Source: Hoylesella saccharolytica JCM 17484 (GTDB taxonomy: Bacteria > Bacteroidota > Bacteroidia > Bacteroidales > Bacteroidaceae). Taken from it: a stretch of 64,000 bases of DNA. Shown one piece after another: positions 48,846 through 61,295 of this stretch (positions are counted from its first letter, which is position 1; each line of letters opens with the position of its first letter). Made by a program: the position numbers and the translations under genes. Location of the stretch: the NCBI RefSeq assembly GCF_000614205.1, contig NZ_BAKN01000010.1, forward strand, positions 1 to 64,000. Direction: 5' to 3'. The notes under the pieces are model-generated. The model saw only the letters and a list, made by a program, of their open reading frames with translations. It was not told the DNA's origin and did no database searches.

Positions 48846-51562
48846 TCAAAATTGTATACTCATACCGAACGAGAAAGAGCGATAAGGTGGATAAGATCGT
48901 TTATCGTCTATGCCCAACGTATTGTTGACTACATAATTGTTGATGATGGGGGTAAGACCGCTGTAAGCCGTGATAGTAGCAAGGTTATTAACACTAAGCG
49001 AAAGCCGGAGTGTATTAATAAACCTGACTTTAAGGGGTAAATTACAACCAACGGTGATGTAATCAATATTAAGATAATCACCGGATTCGAGCCAATAATC
49101 GGTAGCTGTTTGGTCTTTGATATTTCGGATAGGCGCTTCTGCCAGTACATTATATTCGGGAAAGCTACCCATATTCATATAAGTAAGTGATGTTCCATTA
49201 TAAATTTTATGCCCAAAAGCCCCATTGAGTTGCATAACGACATCCCAACACCGGTAACGAAAACTGATATTAGAACCTAATGTAGCTTTGGGTACAGCCT
49301 GTCCGGCTATGTATCGGTCGCCGCCATCTTCTAAATTTATTCGTCCATTCTTGTCTATGTCTTCGCAAACATAGCGATATGAGCCATCAGCCGCTTTTTC
49401 CAGACCTATGCAATGCGGCAGATAGAATACACCCAACGGTTGTCCGACCATCTGATAGGTAATAAAATTGTGACCGCCATGCATACCTGCACCATTCAAT
49501 CCACCAATAGGCGTGATATCGGGCGATGATAAGGGTTCCCCTTGATAACTTCCACTGAGCGAGAGTAACTTGTTTTTCTGAAGTGAAAGGTTCATATTAA
49601 CGCTCAATTCCATGTTTTTTCGACGAATAATATCAACACCCAAGCCACATTCAAAACCACTGTTGCTCATACTTCCAATATTGGCCAGCAACTTATTAAA
49701 TGCAAAAGGAGGTACGCTTACATCGTAGTTATAGAGCATATCGGTGGTTTTCGAATAATAATATTCAGCATAAAGATGCAGTCGGTAATCAAAAAATCCA
49801 CCCTCAACGCCGACATTGAAGGATGTCCGCGTTTCCCATTTCAAGTCAGGATTATAGTTTTTAAGCTGTCCGAGCGTTACCGTTGGCATGCTATAATAAG
49901 GTACAATGCCGTTGGGCATAAACCTTTGCAAAGCATAATAAGCGTTATGCCACCAAGATTTCCCGACTGTCCGATGCTGGTACGCAACTTCAACAGATCA
50001 ACCCAAGTAAGAGCTCGGGAAAAATTTTCTTGTTTAACATTCCACTCCAAACCTGCTGAAGGAAAATATCCCCACGCATGTTGCCTGCCCACAAGCGACG
50101 AGCCATCAGCACGCAACGTAAGAGAAGCTTTATAACGACGCCATAAAGTATAGTCGGCACTACCCATAAAAGATACCAACGATGGAGATTCGTATCCACT
50201 CCCGGTACCACCGTAGGGCCGAATGCTGCCCGCCATGAGATTATCGTATCCGTATTCGTTACCTGAAAGTCCTTTTACGGTAGTAAAAAAATGCTGTCGA
50301 CGATTACTTTGATACTCTGATAACAGGGTCAACGATAAGTCGTGAGCATCCCAAACTCGTTGATAATTCAATTGAATATTACCCAAAAGGTCTTCAGCTT
50401 TGGCTTCACGGCGATACATTAAACCTTGTGCTTCGGTCCATGTAGGCAGAAAGATTCCATTCTCAACAGAGTTGTATGAGTAAGAACCGAAGATTTTGGC
50501 GGTGAGATATCGGTTAATGACAAAATCGAAATTGATATGTGTGTTGAAATTAAAGCCTCGTTCATCGTCTTTTTGTCGTAATAAAGCCATCGGATGGGCT
50601 ATTTGCGAGGCCAAAGTATTGAGATCCCAGCCGCCAGAAGCATTCTGACGCGTTGAAAAAGTTGGATTTTGAACAGCTGCCGAATAAAAAAGTTTCTGCG
50701 TATCGTAGATTTTTTGATGAGCAAGCGATGAGCCGAAAACACCGAAATTGATAGTGAGAAAATTATCAAAAGCCTTCTGCATTAAATCGAACTTTGCTGT
50801 AAAGTTGCGATAATCGTTGGTTTTTACAACCATATGATGGTCGATAACACTTACCGAAGCACGATAATTTGATAGTTCATTACCACCCGTGAAGGCAAGA
50901 TGATGACTTTGCACAAACCCTGTTCGTGTTATTTCACGTAAAAAATCATTATCTTCTCCACCGTCGTTGTAACTCAGTGAAAGTGCTTTTGCTGTAGAGA
51001 TATACCCCTCTCGGCGAAGCATTTGCAGTTTTTTATACACAGACTCGAAACCCAAATTTCCGTCATAGGATATCTGAAACTGTCCGCGCAACCCTTTCAT
51101 GGTTGTGACCAAGATAACGCCCGATGCACCTCGAGAACCGTATTGTGCCGTTTCGGAGGCATTTTTGAGTACTCTGAACGAATGGATGTCGGCAGGATAG
51201 ATGGTTGAAAGTGTTGCTAAATCGCTTGAAACGCCGTCGATAACCACCAACGGGTCGTTTCCGCCGGTAAGCGAAGTAGTTCCACGCACCCTGACACTAT
51301 TAAGTGCAGCCTGCCTTTGGTCGCCACCTCGTGACACATTGACGCCCGCCAGACGCCCATTTACGACATCGAGCGGGTTAAAAATAAGTCCTTTGTTAAA
51401 ATGATTGTTAAGCTTCCGGATGGTAATAACAGCCTGATCGCCCGAAAGAGTATCTTTTACTATCGGCGCTAATTCGCTGGGTATATTGGAATTTACTTGT
51501 GCATTCAAGTCCAAAATACAAAGCAGAATAGATAAAAAGGTAAATAAGACTCGCTTATTCAT
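48846..51562 (-). CDS. SusC/RagA family TonB-dependent receptor (frame broken by a 1-bp indel)
   Basis: Two frames together form one SusC-like porin. The first (from 51562, MNKRVLFTF, a signal peptide) contains the plug domain with VNGRLAGVNVSRGG and RGTTSLTGGNDPLVVIDGV. The second (from about 49947) contains the barrel from NAYYALQRFMP to the terminal SFGMSIQF. Adding one base near 49947 joins SGNLGG to NAYYALQ and gives 905 residues. The usual N-terminal carboxypeptidase-like domain of SusC proteins is absent; the plug follows the signal peptide after about 50 residues. With SusD it should form a TonB-powered outer membrane importer. Confidence 0.88.
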
Positions 51563-51648
51563 AAAATATTTGAAAGGATTAAGCACCTTTCACGCTTTAA
51601 GTATTTAAGAAACAGGTAGCAGAAATATCTGGAGAGCCCGTAGGTAAA

Positions 51649-52041
51649 CTACTTATGCTTCTTATAATATTCTAGCCCAGTATGCACATTTTTAATCAGT
51701 GCATCGGAAGAGAACGTTGCACCTGTTACGGCATCAGGCTGTATTTGGGATGCCTTTGTAACAGACTTTCCTTCCCAAAATTTAAGTAGTGACTTCGTTT
51801 TATCGAAGAAACGAGGTGTTTCTTGATTGGGCAAAGCCTCTATCCTCACTACTTTATTCTTCTTTATATAAATTTTTACTGGTGTAGAACCTTTAAACCC
51901 CCTTACATCTTTAGTAAGTTCAGTGGTATTTATCACCGTCAGATCCTTCTCGGTTGAAACTATACTGTTATCTTGTTTTGCACCGGTAAGCAGCAATAAG
52001 GCTACAACACCCATCAAATATCCAAACTTTCTTTTTACCAT
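51649..52041 (-). CDS. FMN-binding domain protein, likely covalently flavinylated
   Basis: This 130-residue protein has an N-terminal signal or anchor segment (residues 8-20, YLMGVVALLLLTG) and one FMN-binding domain. Near its C-terminus it has DAVTGATFSS, which matches the (D/S)-x-x-TGA(T/S) motif where ApbE attaches FMN to a threonine in NqrC, RnfG and related extracytoplasmic proteins. It should therefore carry electrons outside the inner membrane. It lies 86 bp upstream of SusC on the same strand. Its promoter and start codon region are duplicated 943 bp away, beside sprA. Confidence 0.82.
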   Translation of the reverse strand: MVKRKFGYLMGVVALLLLTGAKQDNSIVSTEKDLTVINTTELTKDVRGFKGSTPVKIYIKKNKVVRIEALPNQETPRFFDKTKSLLKFWEGKSVTKASQIQPDAVTGATFSSDALIKNVHTGLEYYKKHK

Positions 52042-52121
52042 ATCTTTTAACTATACTTATTGATAGTTGCAAAGATAGCATAAAAAAGGAGAAAATTATC
52101 GGGTAAAAGAAAATTTCATAC
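52038..52121 (-). repeat. Direct duplication, copy 1 (FMN gene promoter and sprA-end-like sequence)
   Basis: This segment matches 52981-53064 with about 90 percent identity and 53 identical bases in a row (52049-52101 with 52992-53044). It contains the start codon and -7 box (TATCTTTG, 52070-52077) of the FMN-binding gene. Upstream on the minus strand it reads MKFSFTR and a stop, resembling the LKFSLTR end of SprA. It looks like a copy of the sprA 3' end plus downstream flank. Confidence 0.85.
52070..52077 (-). promoter_or_regulatory. -7 box of the FMN-binding gene
   Basis: The minus strand reads TATCTTTG, giving a leader of about 24 nt. The identical box occurs at 53013-53020 in the duplicate. 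Confidence 0.5.
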
Positions 52122-52150
52122 GAAGCACACAATCAACAATGAAAAATGCT

Positions 52151-52158
52151 TATCTTTG
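52151..52158 (+). promoter_or_regulatory. -7 box upstream of the 52275 gene
   Basis: TATCTTTG on the plus strand lies 116 bp upstream of the ATG and would leave a leader of about 110 nt. Confidence 0.4.
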
Positions 52159-52274
52159 CCATGAATTCATATAGAATTGACATGAAATTTGGTAAAATGT
52201 AACCTGCCAGAGACAAAAGTTCATTCATAGAAAGACCATTCTATTTATAAAAATAAATTTAATATTATTGTATT

Positions 52275-52775
52275 ATGAATCAAACCGTACTTATTGTAAT
52301 TGGCGTATTGGTGCTTTGGGCTGTCCTTATGATTCCGTTCATGTTGTGGCAAAAAAAGAGAAAGGAAGCGGAAGCATCGTTTTTAGAAGAAAATAAAGAT
52401 CAGGTTATTCTGCATCTTTATTGTCGTAACACCTATATTGATGGGCAAAAGCTTTCTGCTTTTCATCCTGTTACAGGAGAAAACTTACAGAAAATTGTCA
52501 AACTAACGCCCGGAACACATACTATTTCAGGTATTTTTGAGACGACAGACACCAATTTAACACACAATGTTAACCTAAAGTCAGAGCAGCTTACCTTTGA
52601 TATTGCCTTTGAAGCCGGGCATCAATACACACTTGCGATGTACTTGTATTCGCCAGAAGAGAGAAAAAATTACTATGAAGGAAACGTGGGAGTGGATGTA
52701 TTCTCGATGCCATTAGCTCTTCATAGAGACTCTGAAAATATAAAAGCTTACGTTATTGGCTACCAGGAAACGTAG
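52275..52775 (+). CDS. Membrane-anchored protein of unknown function
   Basis: This 166-residue protein has one N-terminal transmembrane helix (about residues 4-25), a charged linker (QKKRKEAEA), and a soluble domain of about 125 residues. That domain has alternating hydrophobic residues and the pattern LTPGTHTISGIFETTDTN, suggesting an immunoglobulin-like or other beta-sandwich fold. I do not recognise a family. It is the only plus-strand gene between SusC and ruvA, and lies between the two copies of the 84-bp direct duplication, so it may have arrived with the intervening block. Confidence 0.65.
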   Translation: MNQTVLIVIGVLVLWAVLMIPFMLWQKKRKEAEASFLEENKDQVILHLYCRNTYIDGQKLSAFHPVTGENLQKIVKLTPGTHTISGIFETTDTNLTHNVNLKSEQLTFDIAFEAGHQYTLAMYLYSPEERKNYYEGNVGVDVFSMPLALHRDSENIKAYVIGYQET

Positions 52776-52885
52776 AGCTGCACGTATAAAAGTAATTGTG
52801 TTTTTTAGAATATACTTCTCAAAGAAAGGTATTCACGAATAAAAACTTTTATACTTTTGGTAGAATAGTGGTACATACCATCTTT

Positions 52886-52984
52886 CTACCATTTTTTTCT
52901 ATCTATTAGCATGTTGCCTTGTATACAGTAAGCAATCGTCAAGCTATCATACCCCATCAGATTATCGCAACATTCTTTTTCCAT
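52886..52984 (-). CDS. Possible 32-codon ORF behind the duplicated promoter
   Basis: In the second copy of the duplication the FMN-gene promoter is followed by an ATG (MEKECCDNLMGYD, 32 codons in all). Its sequence has no similarity to the FMN-binding protein after the first codons. It is probably the leftover of a promoter duplication rather than a true gene, but its promoter is as good as the original. Confidence 0.2.
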   Translation of the reverse strand: MEKECCDNLMGYDSLTIAYCIQGNMLIDRKKW

Positions 52985-53064
52985 ATCCTTCAACTATACT
53001 TATTGATAGTTGCAAAGATAGCATAAAAAAGGAGAAAATTATCGTGTAAGAGAGAATTTCAGAC
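52981..53064 (-). repeat. Direct duplication, copy 2 (sprA 3' end and flank)
   Basis: This is the partner of 52038-52121, 943 bp away in direct orientation. It contains the last nine codons of sprA (to about 53064), the following AT-rich flank, a -7 box TATCTTTG at 53013-53020, and an ATG at 52984. Confidence 0.85.
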
Positions 53065-56000
53065 TAAGTCCAAAGTCCTGTGTTGTAGTGGGATAACTAC
53101 TGCTACTTAAGAGTGGCGTATTGGTTTGCCTATCGTAATAAAAGCTCATGGTAAGCAGTCGTGACAAGGTATAATCGGCAGAAAAGCTCATTTTAAACGC
53201 CGTATTTCCACTGTTAGCCGAGCTGGTTCGTCCTGCAATATCACGAATGATGCCAGCTTGTTGTCGATAACTGATGTCTAACCGTAAATTTAAGCTATGA
53301 TTAACACCCCCTGTATTTCGATTGTTGGACGTTGTATTGGAGGTTGGTCTGCTTGAATTTACTTTACTCTTATTTTTTACACGAGGACTTCGACGCCCGA
53401 ATATGTCGAAGTTATTAACCCTATACCCCATGCCAAGTACCCAATCACGACTAACATCTTCATTAATTTGCACACTGGTCATACTTAAACTCAATACACG
53501 GGTAGAACGATATTCAACCTTTGCCGTCATATTGTTGTTAAATGTAACATCAATACCTAATAAAGGAGAAAAAGCTTCGTTGATACTTACCGCTGAAACA
53601 TTATACATACTGTTCGGAATAGGGTTCCCACTTGCAGCATCTGTAATAAAACCAAGTCCATTCATATACTCCATAAAGGTGCTGTAAGAGCTATATGAAC
53701 CGATGGCATAAATGCTTTTGTAAGCGTGATTGATGTTAACACTTTTAAATGTTTCGCGGAACCACGGTAACTTACTTAGTCCGCTATAACGTATGGTCCA
53801 ATTGGGCAGCAAATGTGTAAGGGTTGGGAAAATGTTCAACGATTGACCACTCATACTTGTATAAGTGGAAAGGAAGGCTGGTATCATCACATCACCGCTA
53901 TATTTGTTTACCGATCCATTGGCCGGATTATAAGCTGTTCCTGCCAAAGAAGAACCTGCAGGATAAATGGCACCTGCATATTGCGATTCAACACGGCTGT
54001 GAAAATTATCCAATGAATTACAGAAGCGATCGAAAGAAGTACTACGGTATCCATTATCTGCACTACCCATACCCTCCAAAGCACTACGAATGGAAATGGT
54101 TGTCATCATAAACGTTCCGCTCTGCGTGGTAGGGTTACCCCTATACATATATTGTATACTCTTGGTGGTTGTCTGCATACGTGAGGCATGCAAATCAATT
54201 TTAAAATTATGAATAGGCTCAAGTGTCATACGTATTTGTACTTCTTCGGTTTTTGTTGTTGAAGCAGGTGTAGCAATCGAATCGTTGGTGAGTAACCATC
54301 CTAAATCTCGGGCACGCTCGATATACGAATCACCGATAAGCCCAAAAGCAAAGTCAAGTCCCGGAGATAGCACAGAAGTTTGTCTGGTTTGCCCAAAAGC
54401 ATCTCCAACATTTGGCATAAATCCAGGCAATGCCATAGCATATTGGTTGCGGTATACGACACTTGCCGAACGCGCCATCATTAAAATACGAGACAAACTT
54501 TGGGCTGTTCTATACCACGATTGGTTGTCGAACGGCTCTTTAGGGGTAACTGTTAACTTTAACCGAACTATACTATCAACCTTATTGATTATCCTAATAC
54601 GATTTTCACCATCTTTTTTATACTTCAGATTAAAGAGTTTTCCATCTTCTGTTCTTGCAACAACAATGAGACGCTTGGATTTCTTATTATGGGTAATATT
54701 AAGGGTTGTGTCGGGACGTAAAACGATTTCTTGCTCAAAACTATTTTTATTTTTGGGCAAAGAACGTCGTTGTTCTTGGGCTTTATTCTCATTAACGGCT
54801 ATTTCTTTTCCATCGGGTGTAGTAGGTGGAGTTCTACGTGCAGCTTCTGTTTTCTTCCTTTGAGCTGTAAGTTTTTCATTTCTCTTTCTTGTTGCATCTG
54901 ACGGATTGGGTTCTTTGTTAAAGCGTTCGTTGGTTTTCCGTAAAAAAGGAATCTGGTTATATAGCTTTACAATATCAAAAGAGCCATTGATATTTAAATC
55001 ACGATTATTGGCAACAGTATTGCCCAGAGATGTACCGTCGGCAAGCGCTGTTCCGCGTACCCATCGGTAAGTGGCGTTGTATGTGGCATCTGTGTTTACC
55101 CAATTGAAAAGTGGAATCAGGTTGATAGGCAACTGATAAGATAGCGTAAACGACTGGTTATAATCTAGGGGTGTACCTAAATGCTTAATACTTGTCCATA
55201 CAGAATCTTTCCAAGCCTGGTAACGATCTGGGTAAAGATCTTTATTTACAGGTGTATATGGCTGCTCAATTTCTGCGTGAGTAGCACTCTGAAAATTAGC
55301 GTGTAAATTTCGAGTTAAATCCCAACGGATGGAGAAATCACGATTCCAAAGGAACTGCGAATTAAAGGTAAGCGGTAATCTATTACCTCCCAAATCTTCC
55401 ATATCACGTTCTTGTAATTCATAATAATTACGAGTTAGCTCCGAATTAAACCCTATATTTTGTGGCAACCAATTCAATCCAAATCGTTTGAAAATCTCTA
55501 ACCACTTCGATTTATTCTTCAATCCTTTAAAAGGTTCTAACGATTTGTATACCGGTGTCCATTCGTATCCCAATGCTGCACGCCAATTATTCTCTTTCTC
55601 GTACACCGTTGTTTCTCCGCTTTTGTAGCGTTGCGCATAGCTGTACGTAAATGAGAGATTACCCGGATCGTACGGCATGGGATGGCGTTTGGTATGTATG
55701 CCGATGCGAGCATTGGATATCGAAAAATTAGTATGGGTGGTTTGGGTGACAACAATACGTTCTATCGAGTCACGTTCTTGCCGGTTTGCTGTTGCTTCCA
55801 ACGCATCTTTTAAACGCATATCGGTATCAAGCGGATTGTATTTGGGACTTATCTTTTCTTTAGAAACAGAATAATAGAGTGGTGCTGAAACCTTTGCTTT
55901 ATCAGGAAAAAATTTACCGAGTTCCAAACTTGTTGTGACACTATAATTCTTATAATTATCTTTTGATCGTTGATTTACACCATCCTCAAGTCCTCCAAAA

Positions 56001-59000
56001 CCTTCTGAAATATACCGTCCTTGTACATTAACCGATCCAAAATCGGATAGTTGTACATTCAAATTTCCTTGTGCAGCCCATCCTCCTTCATTATCATATT
56101 CTTTCAATCGCAATTCATTGACCCAAATTTCACCGCTTTTAACTGTTCCCGAGTTATTGCGCACACCGATAATCATTGTTTTTACTTCGCCAAGTGTAGG
56201 ATTACCAATAATGCTAATTTTATTCTGCGGTTTTTCTGCATCATAAACACTGTATACCGAAGAGAAAGAAGCTTGACCTAAAGCTTTGGCCTTGTTTCGT
56301 TCTTTCTTCAGCGACGTGAAGACATTCATAGGAATATCAAGCATATTTTCTTCAGGCCACACCGCTTGACAATCGGCTAACGACTGGGCATTATACCTGT
56401 TGGGAGCAGTAATTGTCAACGGAATATCATACTCATAATAATTACTTTTATAATCACTACCCAAACGGATAAATACAGACAATTGCCCATTGGTAAGATT
56501 TGTTGTATTGGGCTCGAGAGCATTGGCATGTACAAACATCTGCAAACGTTTGTATTGACGCAGATCAAGCATAGTGTTCTTATAGACGGCTTTGGCCTCT
56601 CCACTACTTAAATTGGTAACGACCATACTTAATGCCTGCTCATCATCTTCTACTAATTGAGGTTGTGTAGGATCGGAACCCCGCTGAATACCCGGAGGTA
56701 ATATATAGTTGACAGGTGTTTTATCATTATTCTCCTCATAACTCACAGCACTTACAACCATCTTTCCTGTCTGACTGGCTGTATTACTAATGTTTTGTTG
56801 ATAGCTACGCCACTCACCACGAACAAGATCAAGTGATCCAAAACGCATAACAATAGGATGCTTAAAACCTGTAAGAAACATTCGCATAAAGCGAATACTG
56901 GTAAAATCGGAAATTGAACCAAAACGCTGTTCGTACTCATCCAAAGGAATTCGGAACTGATACCACGTAACGTTCTCACTCGTTCCATTGCGCAAAGGAG
57001 CTGCCGCCTCACGCTTATCCACAATAAAGTTACGCCCGACGACCATATCTGAAGGTCTTATCGAAAGGTGATACTGATAATATTTTTCATATTCATTAAG
57101 CGTATAATCCTGATTAATATCTTCAACATCAGGTGTTGTCTTATAGGAGGTATCATAGCTTTCACGTCTTGAATCAGAATCGGGCGAATTGCCTTGCGGA
57201 TTATTAATGTATTTGTAACGGCGGAGAATACTTGCCTCCATTTGATCATAATCGGAACCGCGAAAATAATGGTAGTTATCATTGGCTGGATCGGTAAAAA
57301 TAGAATCGAAAACAGCCGCACTCACTTTTCCCTGAACTGTAGAAAGAAAGTTTTGATAAGCAGCAAATTGTTTTTCTTCTTCATCAGTAAGGCCGTTAAA
57401 GCCAACATCTTGTAAACCTCTTGAACCATTAGAAGTTGCAAAAGCATAGGTTGTTGTGGCTTGTGTAGGTATCTTCCCCCATTGTGTAGTGGTAAATGTA
57501 GACGATCCATCTATAGGCATTCCACTCTCATAAAATTTCTTTCCATCTTTCAAAACATCCTCACTTACCTCTCCCAAATTGATATAGAAGTCACCACCAT
57601 AATCATTTGCATTTGCTTGTTTGTTGGTATATATAAAAGGATCGAGCATCCAGAACTCTATATACTCAATATTGGCGGTTTCAAAATCATTGGTATCCAA
57701 CTTTCTCATCATACCTCCCCAATGATGAGTAGGATGATTAAGCGTACCATCTAAATTAAGATCTGTATTAAAATTATAAGGGCCGCGCTCGTTGGGATAA
57801 TAAGCTAAATTAAGAACAGAAAGAGTAGAAACACCGCCATTGTAACTGCTTTGATCACGAGTGGGATATAACTCGCGAACCGGAACCTCGCGTACATAAT
57901 GATTGGACAATTGGTTTAAATCGCTCTTTATATGCGAAGGTGTAAGTGAACTACTGCGACGAGTGAAAAGAGGATCGATGATATACCATGCCAGAAGACT
58001 ACGATTATACCCACTGCTGAGTGTAGTTTTATCGCTATGTTCGCTAAACATAGAAGGAACACTTGAAATGGTCCAAGACGTGGGCGTACTTACATCAATG
58101 GCACTTTTTGTTGTTTCAAAATCATCAAGGTATGAAGCATTATCTTGTGTACCTTTACTTTGTCCTGCAATAAGTTGTGCAAACTCGCCCGTGAAAGAGA
58201 TTTGAGAGGGTTGTATTACATGCAGAAATGGTATTTTGTTAAGCATTTGTGTGAGCCACTGACTTTCTTTCTTCCAATTGAGATTAACTCCCCATAACGT
58301 ATTATTTAAGGGTTCCGACCCCATATTTACTTTTGTGGTGAGTGCTTGTTCGGAAAGATGCTGGAGTGTACCACTTACTTGTAAATCCTTAGTAAAATTA
58401 TATTCCCAATTCAAGCCAAACATAGTTTTACGTTGCTGTGCATAATCGGTATTACTTTCTAAAGAAACATTGACAGAAGTTCCTGCATCAATAATACTTT
58501 GATTGAGTATAGTCACCTCACCTGCTGCATAATCGACACTATAATCCACACCTTCAGTAAGTCTTACACCACCGGCTGTAACAACAACAGAACCTTGCGG
58601 TACATTATAAGCACCCAAAGAGATAACATTAGCAGATGTTCCCCGAAACTGTCCGGTCAAAATATATTTATCTTTTTCTGCCATTTGTTTCGCTATAGTG
58701 CGCGTCGAATCATACAATTCTGTAAAACTATGCTCAGCTGCTTTAGCTGCTGGCACGCCTTTACTTACCAAATACTTATAAAGATAAGAACCGAAGGTTC
58801 TACCTTAGGTATAAATACACGCCCTTCACTTACGGTATAGCCAGGAACAAAATCATAATAACCATTTGAATGTGCGCGATTATTATTATCCAATCGGTCG
58901 GCTCCCATCACCTTTATTAAGGTTTGATCTTTAACCTGGGCCTCGGGAAGATAAGTAAGATAAACGCCTGCCGTATCACTTTGACATTTAATATCAAGTC

Positions 59001-60636
59001 GGAATTTTTCTTTTTCGATAGATGATGCCAAATAATACACATTCTTCATCATCAAATCCCAGTTGCCTTGTGTAGGATTATTACTGGTATTTTTGAGGGA
59101 CTTGACAAAAAGCGCTTGTTTAATATCAGTATTATCTGCGGCAAATTCACCCACTTGATAGGTTATTCCGCCATAAGTATATTCGTAAGCAACGGCCAAA
59201 ACCTGATCGGTTTGTAGGGATGTCTTCAATGAAATGTACCCTAAAGATGTGTTCACTGTGTATTCTGACGAATTCAACAAGCGAGCGCTCTCTAACTTTT
59301 CATAATCGCTACCGCCGATAAAGCCGACAATACCATCGAGGACATTGGAGGTTTGATTAATGTCACGGGCGGCCGAATATGAATTGACCATAGCTGCATA
59401 CTCTGAATTTCCGGCATTGGAAGGAACCAAACCTGACGCACTCCACAAGGGATTTGAAAGATGACTAATTTCTCCTAAATCGGTAAGTGCAATAATATTG
59501 CGAGTATTATGTGTTGTTCCGGTTTTATTCGTTACCCAAACTTCCACTCGATTAATGGTTATTCCGCTTGTAAGATTAGGGAGTAAGCTCATCCAATCGT
59601 CATATTTGTCACGAAAATATTGCGCTAGAAAGAAGTGCCGATTTTCTTCATAGTTTGAAGCATTGATTTCAAACGGTGTTAATTGAACGCCTCCCTGTGA
59701 AGAAACACTTTTAGATGTAGACTTTTTCTGCGAAGCTACAAGTTGCATCTTGAGTTTTCCAAACTGCAAGTCGGTCCGAATACCGAAGAGCGAACTAGCC
59801 CCCTTGGTAAGGGAAGAATTAGAGGGAAAAGAAACATTACCAGCCTCCACCAGTTTGATAATCTCATCTTCTTTACCGTCGTATTTTAATTTAAGGTTTT
59901 GCGTATCAAAGTCGAAAGTAGCATCGGTATTATAATTCAGGTTCATATTGACTTTATCGCCCACTTTTCCGTTAACGCTGATATTAATTTTTTCGTCAAA
60001 ATCCATGGCCGTTGTGCGGCGGTTGCGAATGGGAAGAGAGGGATTATCGATATTTTTCAGCGTTACACCAAACTTCAATTCTGCCGTACCTTGTGTCTTG
60101 ATACGAACGCCACCAGGACCAAATATCTTTTCGGCAGGACCTAAATCAAAGTGCATATCACTAAAATCAAACTTCTCTTTTCCTTTTGCCTTGTAAATTT
60201 CGTCATTCTTGGTACGGAAATAATTGTTACGTGCTTCCTTTTCACTCCATTTAAAATACTCCTCGGGCGTCATCACAATAGGCGCGTTGAGATACGAATT
60301 TCCTATCTTCGAACCGATAACATAATGATTCAGCGTATCGTTATACACCACGTTCTGCTTCAGGTTGTCAGGCTGTTGCAAGTCCATACCGTTTTTCCGG
60401 AGATCGCTATAAGTAAGGGGCGTGGTGCGCTGAACTTTCCAACGAGTATGCAACAAACTATCGGGAATGCTGTCTTCGTCGATATATGTTTTTGCGGGTA
60501 CCGGTGAAGCAGAAGCTGCTGTTTGCCGACGATTTTTGTCGTCTTGCGGATAAGGTACGGCAATAGCATAGCCCGTCACACCCATGACACACAACACTAC
60601 CGAAATCTTAAGTCTTATCTTGTTACTGAACAGCAC
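53039..60636 (-). CDS. sprA: Type IX secretion translocon SprA/Sov (frame broken by a 1-bp indel)
   Basis: Two adjacent frames form one giant outer membrane protein. The N-terminal frame (60636 to about 58795) starts at a GTG, has a signal peptide (about residues 1-27) and ends at VFIPKVEP. The second frame continues as FGSYLYKYLVSKGVPA after one base is added in the CCGAAGG stretch near 58795. The joined protein has 2532 residues, the expected size for SprA (Sov in Porphyromonas), the 36-stranded barrel that exports type IX cargo. It lies 44 bp after ruvA, the usual position in Bacteroidetes. The last residues LKFSLTR form a typical barrel end. Confidence 0.93.
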
Positions 60637-60680
60637 GCTTATTTATTATATGCAGATAGAAGTGAATAACTGCTGAAAAG

Positions 60681-61295
60681 TTACTTAATTTGTTGTAAAG
60701 CCAATTTAACCACCTGCTCAACAGGAAGCGAAGGTTGTGTTTTCAAAATCTCGACCACAGCCTTGGCCGATGCGGCAGGTGCAAAGCCCAACATAGTTAA
60801 TGCGCCGACGGCCTCGTCTTTCACACCGGTATTTACGATCGAAACAGCATTTACCCCTACCGGAAGTTCTTGCGTAATACCGCTTGAAACAATCTTGTCA
60901 TGTAAGTCAACAATAATTCTTTGTGCCGTTTTGGCACCGATGCCCTTTACCGTTTTCAGCATTTTGTCGTCGCCTGCCGAAATCACATTGCATAGCTCGG
61001 TGGGGGCCATGGCTGAAAGAATCATCCGTGCCGAATTAGCGCCCACACCCGAAACGGTTATTAGCAGCCGATAAAGCTCTCGTTCTTGTTTGGTGGCAAA
61101 ACCGTACAATGTATACGAGTCGTCGCGTCCGCCCGTAACGATGGCCTCGTGCACAAATAGTTTTATTTCGCTTTTACCCTGAATGGCAGCATATGTGTTC
61201 AGCGAGATATTCAGACAATAACCCACACCCATTGCCTCAACAATAGCCTGCGCAGGTGTCAGTTCAATTAGTTCACCTTTAATATATTCAATCAT
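60681..61295 (-). CDS. ruvA: Holliday junction branch migration protein RuvA
   Basis: This 204-residue protein has an OB-fold N-terminus ([30 protein letters not shown]), two helix-hairpin-helix motifs ([18 protein letters not shown] and [19 protein letters not shown]), and the small C-terminal RuvB-contact domain ([11 protein letters not shown]). It binds Holliday junctions as a tetramer. The frame extends to 61454, but the ATG at 61295 matches the family start. It is immediately upstream of sprA. Confidence 0.96.
   Translation of the reverse strand: MIEYIKGELIELTPAQAIVEAMGVGYCLNISLNTYAAIQGKSEIKLFVHEAIVTGGRDDSYTLYGFATKQERELYRLLITVSGVGANSARMILSAMAPTELCNVISAGDDKMLKTVKGIGAKTAQRIIVDLHDKIVSSGITQELPVGVNAVSIVNTGVKDEAVGALTMLGFAPAASAKAVVEILKTQPSLPVEQVVKLALQQIK

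Noticed and set aside
47192..52041. Polysaccharide utilisation locus
   Set aside because: SusC and SusD are present, but there is no glycoside hydrolase, lyase, sulfatase for glycans, or dedicated regulator nearby.
54285..54863. 192-codon plus-strand ORF within sprA
   Set aside because: It is antisense to conserved SprA sequence and has no promoter or recognisable domain.
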